NCBI GenBank assembly: GCA_034189755.1
Contig: JAXIHJ010000076.1
Coordinates: 1 to 17,798, forward strand
From: JAXIHJ01 sp034189755
GTDB lineage: Bacteria > Planctomycetota > Phycisphaerae > SM23-33
Length of the DNA: 17,798 bases
Direction of reading: 5' to 3'
A program made the translations under genes and the position numbers. Shown here one piece after another: positions 1-8,064 of this stretch; positions within the stretch are counted from its first letter, which is position 1; every line of letters starts with the position of its first letter. The notes beneath the pieces were generated by a model that was given only the letters and a program-made list of their open reading frames with translations, ran no database searches and had not been told where the DNA came from.

Positions 1-548
1 ACCTTCCAGTCGGCCTTGCGAAGCACCTCCGGCAGACGGCGCGTTACCTTCAGCCCCATCTGGAAGTTCTGCGAGTCAATCGACTTGGCCAGTGCCTGTT
101 CCAGCCTCTGGAGGTCGGAGATATTGTTGTCCAGCGAGGGTTTCGGCAGTTCGACGTATAACTTGCGAACCACCGGGCAGAGACACACGGTACGGCGCGC
201 CAGCCTGCTCAGGTCGGTTAACTGCGGCACCTCGCCCTCGACGTACCGAGGCGCCCCGGCCAGGCAGGTCTCGGGGGGAATCTCGATTACCACGTCGGAT
301 TCGATGTGGCCCTGGCAGGCAAGGATGTAACCCTGTTGGATTTCCTCTCGTGTGAAAAACTCCGTCGAACCGCCGGAGGTCTTGCCCTTCTTGACGATAA
401 CCCGGCACCGGCCGCATACGCCGTCGCCGCCGCAGAGGCTGTTGACGTAGACACCGGCGGCGTTGGCTGCGGCGAGGATAGTCGAGCCGCCAGGCACCTC
501 CACGGATGCGCCATCCGGCGTAAACAAGACTTTCCAGGTCTTAGCCAT
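1..548 (-). CDS. RACo-like corrinoid protein reductive activator, N-terminal part (partial)
   Basis: The 5' end of a gene that runs off the left edge; 182 residues are visible and the reading frame stays open to base 1. The N-terminus is a [2Fe-2S] ferredoxin domain with Cys39, Cys45, Cys48 and a distal Cys78 (in YILACQ). It is followed by a linker ending in a stretch (LPEVLRKADW) that fits the inter-domain region of the RACo/RamA family (DUF4445, ASKHA-type ATPase). In that family the protein uses ATP to drive reduction of inactive Co(II) corrinoid protein back to Co(I). The position directly downstream of acsC, 33 nt apart and on the same strand, supports a role in reactivating the corrinoid Fe-S protein. 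The ATPase domain itself is outside the window, so another ferredoxin-fusion protein cannot be strictly excluded. The ATG at 548 has only a weak ribosome-binding site, which suggests coupling to acsC translation. Confidence 0.82.
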   Translation of the reverse strand, partial: MAKTWKVLFTPDGASVEVPGGSTILAAANAAGVYVNSLCGGDGVCGRCRVIVKKGKTSGGSTEFFTREEIQQGYILACQGHIESDVVIEIPPETCLAGAPRYVEGEVPQLTDLSRLARRTVCLCPVVRKLYVELPKPSLDNNISDLQRLEQALAKSIDSQNFQMGLKVTRRLPEVLRKADWK

Positions 549-581
549 CACACGGGTCCAGATTTCGGGAATCAGCAATTA

Positions 582-1925
582 TCAGGCGGCTTTCCAATCG
601 CTCTTGAGGTAAGGGCCGATGCCGGATGCCTCTTTCGGGCCGACCAGCACCTGCCAGCCCGACTCCTCGGCCAGCGACGCAGCAATGACGGCGACGTGGC
701 CAGGTATCACCACCTTGTGGTGTTTTGCTTTTTCGTCGGCGCTGCATTTCTTCAAGGCTGCGGTGATGGTTTCCGGGTTGAACTTGTCTGCCGCCCAGGC
801 CGTCAGCACGCTGGTGCCCTCGGTGTCTACGGCGAGTATGCGGCTGGGCACGCGAGAGGCTTCCACTTCCGATTCGACCGAGTAGTAGCTCAGCGAGAAG
901 TTGGTCGTAACCAGCAGCGGGCTTTGATCGGTCGGCTCGCCGATGTCGTACAGTTGCGGCTCGACCTGGACGGGCTTTTGCGGGTCGGTGTAGATATTCT
1001 GCCGGGTCGTCAGAATGGGCACGAGCAGCTCAGGCGCCCACGCGTCGGTAACCAGCACGCCGGCGTACTTGCAGACATACGCGCAGGCATCCAATGCGGC
1101 GGCCTGTTTGTCTTCGCCGCAGGCAATTGTCAGCACCGGGCAGCCCAGCGGGCGAAACTTTTTGTTCAGCGCGGCGCGGCGGGTCTGCGTGAGGAAGGCC
1201 AGAGCCTCCGAGGCGGGCACCTGTCCCGGCGAGATGAGCACGTCCTTGATATTTTTTTCGGCCAGCGCTTCGACACGCTGGGCGACGGCCTGCAACTCGC
1301 CGCCGATGCACACGGGCGCGCCGGTCTTTTGGGCCAGGTCAGCCAGTTCGTCGGCCGAGGTCTCGGCCGAGCAGTACACCACCGGCCTGGCGCCTGACAG
1401 CGGTCCCATCGCCGCGGCGGAAAGAGGGTCGAGCTTCTCGCCCATCAGCACCATCGCTATGCCCAGTTCGTTGTAGATGGTCTCAGCCGCCGTTTGCATC
1501 CTGTCCGCCGAGCCGGATTCGTTCACCAGTGCAATCATGTCCGGCTGAATCGTCTGCCCGACGCGGAGGAACTGAAGTTTTTTGAACGCCGCGCAGGCCG
1601 CTTTCAGGTCGGCCTCCTCGGCCGTGTCGGAAACTTTCAGGGCCACGGCCGTGGGATGGTGAAACTTCTCGTCGTGGCGGAAAAGGACCGTTTCCTGGCC
1701 GATCTCGATTGCGTTGTTATCGGTTCCGATTTGCACCAGGCGCTGCGGCGGGGCCGACGCCTCGCTCAGTTGGCTGCGGGCATCATCCGTCAGGCGGGGG
1801 CACTGGTCCAGGCCGGCCTGGCCCGCGGCTACCTTCATCGCAAACGCAAGACACGTCGGAACCCCGCACTCCTTGCAGTTTTCCTTCGGAAGCTGCTTGT
1901 AAATGTCCAATCCTGTTAGCGCCAT
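582..1925 (-). CDS. acsC: Corrinoid iron-sulfur protein large (gamma) subunit, AcsC/CdhE
   Basis: A 447-residue protein, the usual length for bacterial AcsC. The N-terminus carries the [4Fe-4S] motif Cys17, Cys20, Cys25, Cys42, the same spacing as known for the Moorella protein. It is followed by a TIM-barrel-like middle region and a C-terminal cobalamin-binding region (roughly residue 330 onward). AcsC with its small partner AcsD carries the methyl group on cobalamin from methyl-tetrahydrofolate to the A-cluster of acetyl-CoA synthase. The Fe-S cluster delivers the electron for reductive reactivation. The ATG at 1925 is preceded by a GGAG ribosome-binding site about 8 nt upstream. The gene lies downstream of acsB and upstream of a RACo-like activator. 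The AcsD subunit is not visible in the window; it may lie further left. Confidence 0.95.
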   Translation of the reverse strand: MALTGLDIYKQLPKENCKECGVPTCLAFAMKVAAGQAGLDQCPRLTDDARSQLSEASAPPQRLVQIGTDNNAIEIGQETVLFRHDEKFHHPTAVALKVSDTAEEADLKAACAAFKKLQFLRVGQTIQPDMIALVNESGSADRMQTAAETIYNELGIAMVLMGEKLDPLSAAAMGPLSGARPVVYCSAETSADELADLAQKTGAPVCIGGELQAVAQRVEALAEKNIKDVLISPGQVPASEALAFLTQTRRAALNKKFRPLGCPVLTIACGEDKQAAALDACAYVCKYAGVLVTDAWAPELLVPILTTRQNIYTDPQKPVQVEPQLYDIGEPTDQSPLLVTTNFSLSYYSVESEVEASRVPSRILAVDTEGTSVLTAWAADKFNPETITAALKKCSADEKAKHHKVVIPGHVAVIAASLAEESGWQVLVGPKEASGIGPYLKSDWKAA

Positions 1926-2005
1926 TATCTTGCTCCTAACCCGGCGTAGCCGGAACCAAACTTCTTTTGTTGCAATGTCGAATGAGCAATCTCAATTGGC
2001 TCCTG

Positions 2006-2079
2006 CTAGCCGCGAGCGGAAGCGAGCGGGCGGGCGTCCAATAACCGGCAGTATCCCGCTCGCTTCCGCTCGCGGCTAG
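2006..2079. repeat. Perfect 25-bp inverted repeat with 24-nt loop
   Basis: The arms at 2006-2030 and 2055-2079 are exact reverse complements (the left begins CTAGCCGCGAGCGG). They would form a very stable GC-rich hairpin in RNA. A weaker outer match (CGAATGA at 1979-1985, TCATTCG at 2088-2094) surrounds it. It occupies most of the 203-nt gap between acsB and acsC, so it lies inside a presumed operon. No T-tract follows the stem, so a classical terminator is unlikely. A REP/MITE-like dispersed element or an mRNA processing or stability site fits better. Confidence 0.9.
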
Positions 2080-2128
2080 TTAAATCGTCATTCGTAATTT
2101 AACAACTCGCGGCATTCTGTTAGGGACT

Positions 2129-4309
2129 CTAAATCAGCGGGTCCATCGTCAGCGCCGGATGCTCCACTTTTGTCATGTGTTCCAACAGTTGCTCGGACGT
2201 AGTTGCAACGGCCTCATCGCCAATTTTGTCCACGAAGCCTTCCAGGTTCATTTCGGCGGCCCTCTTTTCCAGGCGTTCGCGCATGGCCTCTTTTAATTCC
2301 TTTGGCATCCACACCAGCCTGGGCAAGCCGCCCTCGGCACTGACGAATTTTCGGCTGAGCAGGTACAATCGTCCGACGCCGAGGAACCCCGGCGTTTGCG
2401 CACCGCCGCCGACGCTGCCGGCCAGAGTCGAGAACGGCATGCCGATTGGCGTATCGCCGGGATACTCGCGGTTGACCATCATAAACCCATTCGCCTCCGG
2501 GACAATCGCCAGGATACACTCGAAGCAGCCGCACGAGGTCATGGGGTTCTGCATCAGGCTGTAGGCGCTGAACCGCTCGATCGTGCGGTTGGAGTGCTCA
2601 TGTACGAACTTGTTGACGTTGTCCCACTCGCCCAGTTTTTCATCGATGCAGTTGCCCTTGGCAACCGGCTGGTTCGGGCCGGTCGGGCTGATCTCGTACG
2701 ACGCCTGCCCGTCGAGCCAGTTATAGGCCCCGCACAGACCCAACCGCTCCGGCGTGATGATGCAGACGTGATTCGGCGCGAACGACTGGCATAGCGTGCA
2801 GGAATAGAACGTATCCACCGATTCGTCCGTCATTCCTGCGACGCGCTCGTCGCGGGCGGCGTAGACGGGCTTGGCGTGCTCGATAAGCGTCTGGAGCTCG
2901 TCGGGCTTGGTCGTAACGATAACCGCCACCTTGTCGATTATGCTGCCGTATTCGTCGTGCAGCTTGGCGTGCAGGATAGTGCCGATGTGCTTCAGCCGGA
3001 AGCCCGCCTCGAACGCCGCCTTGGAGATGCGGCACCATATCTGGTCGCGCTGCCCTGTGTGCATGAAGCCCATCGCCTCGTTGCAGTAGCGGTGCATCTG
3101 CCGCTCGAAGATGCCTTCGAAATCGGGTTTCATCTTTCGCCCGGCCACCTTTATCTGGATGCCGAGATCGAGCACCCCGCCGAGTTCGACCGCGTCGAAG
3201 TCATTGCCGTTGACGGTGATTTCGCCGTCGGTAATCTCGTCCATCTCGACCGTTTCGAGCACCTCGACGGCCTTGGAGTACTTTCCGCCGAACTGAAGCT
3301 GCATGTCCTCCTTGCGGACGCGTTCGCCCTCGAAGGCCGGCGAGTAGGAAACGGGAATGTCGATATCCTCGACCTTGACCTTCACGCCGCGGACCTGGAT
3401 GCAGGTCGGGACTATCTGCTCGGGGTCTGTCTGGCGGACCAGCGCCTCGTAGGTGGTTACGCCGGTGGGGCGGACCTCCGGGGTGGATTCGTGGTCGGAG
3501 ATGACCGGGAAGCCCATCAAAATCGCGGCGCCGCCGACGGCGTACCAGTCGTCGGGAATCGGCCCGAACGTGATGCCGAAGGCGAATATCCGCTCCTTGG
3601 TGTACTTCAGGCAGTTTCGCCAGTCGCCCTTCTTGTGCCCGCCGAAGGTCAGCGCCCCGCGCATGGCCCAGTCGAGCACGTAAATCGCCGAGTGGGTGTC
3701 CCGCCCGACCGGAACTATGTAGGTATCCCAGCCAAGCTCAACGCCCGCCGCATCGAGCTGGTCCTTCATGCTCGCGGCGTCGCGGTTGGCGACGAGGAAC
3801 GTCAGGATGCTGCGCTTCTGGAGTTCGCGGACGACGTGAACGGCAATTTCCTCGCTCGGCGCCGGGCCGAGGATCGCCGCGAAACCCGGCATGCGCCCGT
3901 CCACGAGCTGGATACCCAGCTCGCGGAGAATCGTGTCGGAGATAAAGCCTGTAAAGCCCTCTTCAATCTTCTCGCCGTCCAGGTATCGCAGCGCGCAGGT
4001 GGTTTCCATGGCCAGCATAGTTGCGGCGCCGGCGTCCAGGCCGTTACCCAGATACGGCAGCCAGAGATTATCAGTCGGGACCCTGGCCAGCAGGTCGCGG
4101 CAATGGGCCGTTACCTCCTTGAGTTGGGCCAGCTTCGTAACCTCCAGGCCCATCAGTGCGTGGATCATCGGCAGTTGAAACGCAGTGCCGGGGAATTCCA
4201 CCTTCTGTTCTTCGCCGTGGGCCTCGATGGCCTGGTTCAGTTTAGCCTCGGCCTCTTCGACGAAGGTCGTTGCGCCGCGAATGACCGCTGAGATTACTTC
4301 TCGAGACAT
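2129..4309 (-). CDS. acsB: Acetyl-CoA synthase catalytic subunit, AcsB
   Basis: A 726-residue protein that joins CO, the corrinoid-bound methyl group and CoA into acetyl-CoA. The A-cluster ligands are all present: Cys504, Cys507, Cys516 and Cys526 for the [4Fe-4S] part, and Cys593-Gly-Cys595 for the distal Ni (Cys507 bridging to the proximal Ni). These are offset by exactly two residues from the Moorella enzyme. The full N-terminal domain, which in bacterial enzymes docks on CODH and forms the CO tunnel, is present; archaeal CdhC lacks it. I chose the ATG at 4309 (MSREVIS) rather than an in-frame upstream ATG at 4375. It has a GGGAGAG ribosome-binding site, and the 22 extra residues do not look like family sequence. 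The start overlaps the end of the upstream Fe-S gene by 16 nt, which suggests translational coupling. Confidence 0.97.
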   Translation of the reverse strand: MSREVISAVIRGATTFVEEAEAKLNQAIEAHGEEQKVEFPGTAFQLPMIHALMGLEVTKLAQLKEVTAHCRDLLARVPTDNLWLPYLGNGLDAGAATMLAMETTCALRYLDGEKIEEGFTGFISDTILRELGIQLVDGRMPGFAAILGPAPSEEIAVHVVRELQKRSILTFLVANRDAASMKDQLDAAGVELGWDTYIVPVGRDTHSAIYVLDWAMRGALTFGGHKKGDWRNCLKYTKERIFAFGITFGPIPDDWYAVGGAAILMGFPVISDHESTPEVRPTGVTTYEALVRQTDPEQIVPTCIQVRGVKVKVEDIDIPVSYSPAFEGERVRKEDMQLQFGGKYSKAVEVLETVEMDEITDGEITVNGNDFDAVELGGVLDLGIQIKVAGRKMKPDFEGIFERQMHRYCNEAMGFMHTGQRDQIWCRISKAAFEAGFRLKHIGTILHAKLHDEYGSIIDKVAVIVTTKPDELQTLIEHAKPVYAARDERVAGMTDESVDTFYSCTLCQSFAPNHVCIITPERLGLCGAYNWLDGQASYEISPTGPNQPVAKGNCIDEKLGEWDNVNKFVHEHSNRTIERFSAYSLMQNPMTSCGCFECILAIVPEANGFMMVNREYPGDTPIGMPFSTLAGSVGGGAQTPGFLGVGRLYLLSRKFVSAEGGLPRLVWMPKELKEAMRERLEKRAAEMNLEGFVDKIGDEAVATTSEQLLEHMTKVEHPALTMDPLI

Positions 4310-5094
4310 ATTCTTCTCTCCCGTGAACTTTCCGATAAGCCTGCGGCGGTCCGCGCCTTGCGACACGCCGGACAAATCTGATCCAAGACAGCCCGTTCGG
4401 GTTTGTCAGATAATGTTTTCCGTATGAATTCGATTTGTTTAACCGGCGCGAAGCGTCGCCCGCACTCCGGGCACTTCGCCAGTTCCAGTTCCGCTTCGGT
4501 TTTTGACGTATTGAGTCTCCATAGCGGGCCGTCTTCGACGCTGGTTATGTGTCCGGTCGGGCAGACGGCTACACACGCACCGCAGCCGATGCACGTATCG
4601 GACGGCTTGTCGAACGGCGCGCCGATGTCGCGTTCGACGCCGCGCCGTGAGAAGCCTACCGCCGGCTGGCCCAGCACCGCCTTGCATACGCGGACGCACA
4701 GGCCGCACAGGATGCACTTGCCCGCCTCGGCCCGCGCGGCGAAACGGGGCTTTTCCATGCCCAGTTGCTTCGCCAGGGCCTGGACCTCGACGGCGTCCGG
4801 GGCCTGCGCCCACAGAAGCTCAATCGCCATCTTTCTGGCTGCGATTACCGCGGGTGTATCGGTGCGTATGTTCAGGCCTTCGCGGATTGGCAGGTCGCAG
4901 GACGTGGTCAGCCAGGTCCACTTGCCCTTGGTAACCTCGACGACGCACAGCCGGCACGCACCATATGGCTCCAGTGCCGGGTGGTGGCAGAGCGTCGGGA
5001 TGTCGATTCCCATTTCCCTGGCCACGTCGATCGCCCACCGGTCGCGCTCGACTTGAACCTCCCGGCCGTCAATTGTCGTCTTAATCAACGCCAT
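4294..5094 (-). CDS. HoxU/HydA-N/NuoG-N-like iron-sulfur subunit without catalytic domain
   Basis: A 266-residue protein. Residues 1-75 are a [2Fe-2S] ferredoxin domain (Cys36, Cys47, Cys50, Cys66). Residues 120-185 hold two [4Fe-4S] clusters (Cys127/130/133/137 and Cys168/171/174/178). A C-terminal region with CPEC (208-211) and CPAC (241-244) looks like a zinc ribbon. This is the electron-wire module found in HoxU, the NuoG N-terminus and the HydA N-terminus. The H-cluster domain of [FeFe] hydrogenase and the molybdopterin domain of formate dehydrogenase are both missing. The His-Cys3 [4Fe-4S] ligands usually found between the 2Fe-2S and 2x4Fe-4S parts are also missing: residues 67-126 contain no His or Cys. 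The ATG at 5094 has an AGGAAG site. The gene is 21 nt after the HydB-like gene and overlaps acsB by 16 nt, so it probably forms a complex with HydB/HydC-like partners and serves CODH/ACS. Confidence 0.85.
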   Translation of the reverse strand: MALIKTTIDGREVQVERDRWAIDVAREMGIDIPTLCHHPALEPYGACRLCVVEVTKGKWTWLTTSCDLPIREGLNIRTDTPAVIAARKMAIELLWAQAPDAVEVQALAKQLGMEKPRFAARAEAGKCILCGLCVRVCKAVLGQPAVGFSRRGVERDIGAPFDKPSDTCIGCGACVAVCPTGHITSVEDGPLWRLNTSKTEAELELAKCPECGRRFAPVKQIEFIRKTLSDKPERAVLDQICPACRKARTAAGLSESSRERRICLEK

Positions 5095-5115
5095 TTATGC
5101 TTCCTGATAAACGCT

Positions 5116-7017
5116 TCATGTTGTCGCCACAGCCTCGAACTTGCAGACCTCACGACAGAGGCCGCACTTGACGCATTTATCCTGGTCGATCTTCGCCGGG
5201 ACCTTCTTTTTGCCGCCGGAAATCGCGCCCGTAGGGCATGCCTTTGCGCACAGGCCGCATGCCTTGCACTTTTCCGGGTCGATTTCGAACGTGGTGAGCG
5301 CCTTGCATACACCGGCCGGACACTTGTGGCCTGTAACGTGGGCCATGTATTCGTCCCGGAAGTATTTCAGCGTGCTCAGCGTCGGGTTCGGCGCGCTCTT
5401 GCCCAGGCCGCAGATGCTGTTGTCCCTGACGTAGACGCAGATTTCCTCGAGCAGCTCGACGTCCTGCGGCGACGCCTTGCCGCAGGTGATTTTTTCGAGT
5501 ATCTCGTACATTCTCAGTACGCCTTCGCGGCATGCGGTACACTTGCCGCATGATTCCTTGCGGAGGAAATCGGTGAAGTACCTGGCCACTTCGACCACGC
5601 AGGTACGGTCGTCCATAACTATCATGCCGCCGGAGCCCATCATCGAGCCTGCCTCGGTGAGCTTTTCGAAGTCCACGGGCAGGTCGAGCTGGCTTTCGGG
5701 CAGGCAACCGCCGGAAGGCCCGCCCGTCTGGACGGCCTTGAACTTGCGCCCGCCGGGCACGCCGCCGCCGATATTGAAGATAATCTCTCGCAGCGTCGTG
5801 CCCATCGGCACCTCGACCAGGCCGGTGTTGTTGATCTTGCCGACCAGCGAGAACACCTTCGTGCCCTTGCTGGATTCGTTGCCGATGCCCGCGAACCAGT
5901 CGGCGCCTTTTTCGATGATGACCGGCACGTTGGCCCACGTCTCGACGTTGTTCAGATTCGTTGGCTTTCCGAACAGGCCCTTTTCGGACGTGTGGATGTG
6001 CTTGGCCCGCGGCTCGCCGGAAAAGCCCTCGATAGACGCCATCAGCGCCGTCGATTCGCCGCAGACGAACGCCCCGGCGCCGCGGCTGATTTGCACCTTG
6101 AAGCTGAAATTCGTGCCCATAATGTTCTCGCCGAGAAGCCCTAACTCTTCCGCCTGCCTGATGGCCACGCGGAGATTGTTTATGGCAAGGGGATACTCCA
6201 GGCGGACGTAGATGTAGCCGTGGTTCGAGCCGATGGCGTATGCGCCAATGACCATGCCCTCGAGCACGGCGTGCGGGTTGCCTTCCATGATGCTGCGGTC
6301 CATGAACGCGCCCGGATCGCCCTCGTCGCCGTTGCAGAGGACGTACTTCGGATATCCTTCGGCCTTTCGGCAGGCTCGCCACTTGCGTCCGGTTGCGAAC
6401 CCCCCGCCGCCCCGGCCGCGAAGCCCGGACTGCTCGATGCAGTCGATAATCTCCTCCGGCTGCATAGCCGTCAGGGTCTTGGCCAGCGCGGAATAGCCGC
6501 CCGTGGCCAGGTATTCTTCGATGTTATGCGGATCGACGAACCCACAATTGCGGATGGCGATTTTCATTTGCGATTTGTAAAACGGCGTTTGCTCAAGCGT
6601 GGAAACATTCGCCAGACCGTTCAACTTACCGGTGAGAGGCCGCTCGACACTGGTGAGCAATTCGTCGTGGTCGAAACGCATGAGGGCCAAATCGCCGCGG
6701 AAGTCGCCGTCGGCCAATGAAGCGACCAGCTCGCGCGCCTTATCGGGCGACATGTGATGGTAGAAGACGCGCGGCAGCCCCGGCGCAAGGACGTCCACCA
6801 GCGGTTCCATCTCGCAGAAGCCGACGCAGCCGGTTCCGTGCACGACGAAGTCAAGCCCCTGTTTTTCGACCTCTTCCCGGATGCTGTTCAGAACGTCACC
6901 GCCACCGTTGGCCAGCCCGCACGTGCCGAGCCCCACGCCGATCCGAATCTTGTCGGGGTAAAACGCCTCGCGTGCCGAGTCCTGTCTGGCGTGAAGTTTT
7001 TCAACGGATTCAATCAT
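5116..7017 (-). CDS. NuoF/HydB-like NADH-binding flavoprotein subunit with C-terminal 2x[4Fe-4S]
   Basis: A 633-residue protein of the HydB/HndC group. The N-terminal thioredoxin-like ferredoxin domain (about residues 24-100) has Cys33, Cys64 and Cys68. The NuoF core has the glycine-rich NADH loop (RGRGGGGFATGRKW, 200-213), the FMN region (CNGDEGDPGAF, 228-238) and a [4Fe-4S] cluster (Cys490, 493, 496, 536). The C-terminal bacterial ferredoxin domain adds two [4Fe-4S] clusters (Cys584/587/590/594 and Cys615/618/621/625). Plain complex-I NuoF lacks this C-terminal domain. It is typical of electron-bifurcating HydB, where NADH and ferredoxin chemistry meet at the flavin. The ATG at 7017 overlaps the stop of the HydC-like gene as ATGA, so translation is coupled. 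One of the four usual ligands of the N-terminal 2Fe-2S cluster seems to be missing. Bifurcation is inferred from family architecture. Confidence 0.92.
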   Translation of the reverse strand: MIESVEKLHARQDSAREAFYPDKIRIGVGLGTCGLANGGGDVLNSIREEVEKQGLDFVVHGTGCVGFCEMEPLVDVLAPGLPRVFYHHMSPDKARELVASLADGDFRGDLALMRFDHDELLTSVERPLTGKLNGLANVSTLEQTPFYKSQMKIAIRNCGFVDPHNIEEYLATGGYSALAKTLTAMQPEEIIDCIEQSGLRGRGGGGFATGRKWRACRKAEGYPKYVLCNGDEGDPGAFMDRSIMEGNPHAVLEGMVIGAYAIGSNHGYIYVRLEYPLAINNLRVAIRQAEELGLLGENIMGTNFSFKVQISRGAGAFVCGESTALMASIEGFSGEPRAKHIHTSEKGLFGKPTNLNNVETWANVPVIIEKGADWFAGIGNESSKGTKVFSLVGKINNTGLVEVPMGTTLREIIFNIGGGVPGGRKFKAVQTGGPSGGCLPESQLDLPVDFEKLTEAGSMMGSGGMIVMDDRTCVVEVARYFTDFLRKESCGKCTACREGVLRMYEILEKITCGKASPQDVELLEEICVYVRDNSICGLGKSAPNPTLSTLKYFRDEYMAHVTGHKCPAGVCKALTTFEIDPEKCKACGLCAKACPTGAISGGKKKVPAKIDQDKCVKCGLCREVCKFEAVATT

Positions 7018-7469
7018 GCTTTGCAGGTATCCAAGGCCGCTTTGACCTTATTCGGGGTAAGTTTGCCGTAATACTTGGAGTCTATGGTCATCACCGGCGC
7101 CAGGGCGCACGCGCCCAGGCACGCCACCGTCTCGAACGTGAACATCTTGTCGGGCGTGGTCTGGCCCTCCTCGATGCCCAGCTGGCGGGTAATCTCGTCG
7201 CGGAGATTGTCCGAGCCGCGAAGATGGCAGGCCGTCCCGTCGCAAACGCGTATCACGTGCCGGCCTCGCTCCGTCAGGCTGAACGAGCTATAAAACGTCG
7301 CCACGTTATAGAGTTGGCCCAGGCCCACGCCCAGCTTTTCGGCCACGCGCTGCAGGGCCTCGGCGGGCAGGTAGTTGTAGGCTTCCTGGACGTCTTGAAG
7401 GATCATTATCAGCCACGACTTCTCGCCGTCGTAGTTGTCGATGATATTGTCAACCTTCACCAGGTCCAT
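7014..7469 (-). CDS. NuoE/HydC-like [2Fe-2S] thioredoxin-fold subunit
   Basis: A 151-residue protein with the NuoE fold: an N-terminal helical bundle (residues 1-65, including YNYLPAEALQRVAEKLG) and a thioredoxin-like [2Fe-2S] domain with Cys76, Cys81, Cys117 and Cys121. Length and cysteine spacing match NuoE/HoxE/HydC. In these complexes it partners the NuoF/HydB flavoprotein and carries one electron from the flavin. It overlaps the HydB-like gene by 4 nt (ATGA) and follows the CooF-like gene by 15 nt, so the three are almost certainly cotranscribed. It has no separate catalytic function. I could not decide from sequence alone whether the whole complex is bifurcating or a simple NADH dehydrogenase. 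Confidence 0.93.
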   Translation of the reverse strand: MDLVKVDNIIDNYDGEKSWLIMILQDVQEAYNYLPAEALQRVAEKLGVGLGQLYNVATFYSSFSLTERGRHVIRVCDGTACHLRGSDNLRDEITRQLGIEEGQTTPDKMFTFETVACLGACALAPVMTIDSKYYGKLTPNKVKAALDTCKA

Positions 7470-7484
7470 CCAGCATCTCCGGGG

Positions 7485-8012
7485 CTATTTTTGCGCCTTC
7501 TCCGGCTTGGCCGTAACCCTCGCCGCCGCTTCACGCCGCTTTTGGCGCAGGGCATCGTCCAGTTCCACAAATTGCAGCGCTGCGGTTGGGCAGGCGGCTA
7601 CGCACGCCGGCAGTTCACCTTCTTCGGTGCGCTCGATGCACAGGTCGCACTTGATCATGGCCTTGCCGTCACGCGACAGGCTTATCACGCCGAACGGGCA
7701 AACCAACATGCACATCCTGCAGCCGATGCAGCGGTCGCGGTCCATCAGGACGGGCGGGTTGTCGTCCGAGGCGCGATAAATCGCCTCCGTCGGACAGATC
7801 GCCACGCACGGTGCGTCTTCGCAGTGGCGGCATTGCAGTGGCACGCCGAAGGTGCCCTCTGCCGGCTCAACGTACACGCGGGATTGCGGCGGCGTCTCGG
7901 CGTTGATGGCCTCGACGAGCGTTTCGGCCTCGCAGTGCGCCATCGCGCACGCAATGGTGCACGATTTGCACCCCAGACAACGCTGTTCATCGACAACGAT
8001 TACCTTGGCCAT
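7485..8012 (-). CDS. cooF: CooF-like electron-transfer ferredoxin, four [4Fe-4S] clusters
   Basis: A 175-residue protein of the DMSO-reductase B-subunit/CooF ferredoxin family with sixteen cysteines in four groups: 12/15/18/22, 61/64/69/73, 95/98/101/105 and 122/125/137/141. There is no signal peptide, so it is cytoplasmic. In known systems CooF accepts electrons from CooS and passes them to a hydrogenase, an NAD(P)H oxidoreductase or another partner. Here it lies between cooS (upstream) and a NuoE/NuoF/HoxU-type module (downstream), which makes it the natural bridge between CODH and that module. The ATG at 8012 has a good AAGGAG site 8 nt upstream. The Lys/Arg/Ala-rich C-terminal tail (about 150-175) lies beyond the cluster domains. 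HycB/HydN-type relatives are the main alternative; the neighbour favours CooF. Confidence 0.85.
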   Translation of the reverse strand: MAKVIVVDEQRCLGCKSCTIACAMAHCEAETLVEAINAETPPQSRVYVEPAEGTFGVPLQCRHCEDAPCVAICPTEAIYRASDDNPPVLMDRDRCIGCRMCMLVCPFGVISLSRDGKAMIKCDLCIERTEEGELPACVAACPTAALQFVELDDALRQKRREAAARVTAKPEKAQK

Positions 8013-8064
8013 GGAAAAACTCCTTGCCCGGCTGAGCTACTTGCAATAAAGATTGAGCAGTGAG

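Noticed and set aside
306..1397. Plus-strand open frame of 363 codons opposite the RACo-like gene and acsC
   Set aside because: Spans two real minus-strand genes and their gap; no family resemblance.
2876..4291. Long plus-strand open frame (471 codons) opposite acsB
   Set aside because: It is antisense to a clear AcsB with all A-cluster residues. The translation has no recognisable family and is a by-product of GC-rich codon use.
2129..4375. 748-residue version of AcsB
   Set aside because: The extra 22 residues are out-of-frame sequence of the upstream gene; the ATG at 4309 has the ribosome-binding site and matches family length.
5177..6382. Minus-strand open frame of 401 codons in another frame of the HydB-like gene
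   Set aside because: Arg/Gly-rich translation typical of an out-of-frame reading of a GC-rich gene.
4294..7469. Complete [FeFe] hydrogenase HydABC
   Set aside because: The HydA-like protein ends after the Fe-S wire and a zinc-ribbon-like tail; the H-cluster domain and its cysteine motifs are absent and no other hydrogenase gene is in the window.
6717..8063. Plus-strand open frame of 448 codons across the NuoE/CooF-like genes
   Set aside because: Shadow of three well-supported minus-strand genes, Arg-rich and without motifs.
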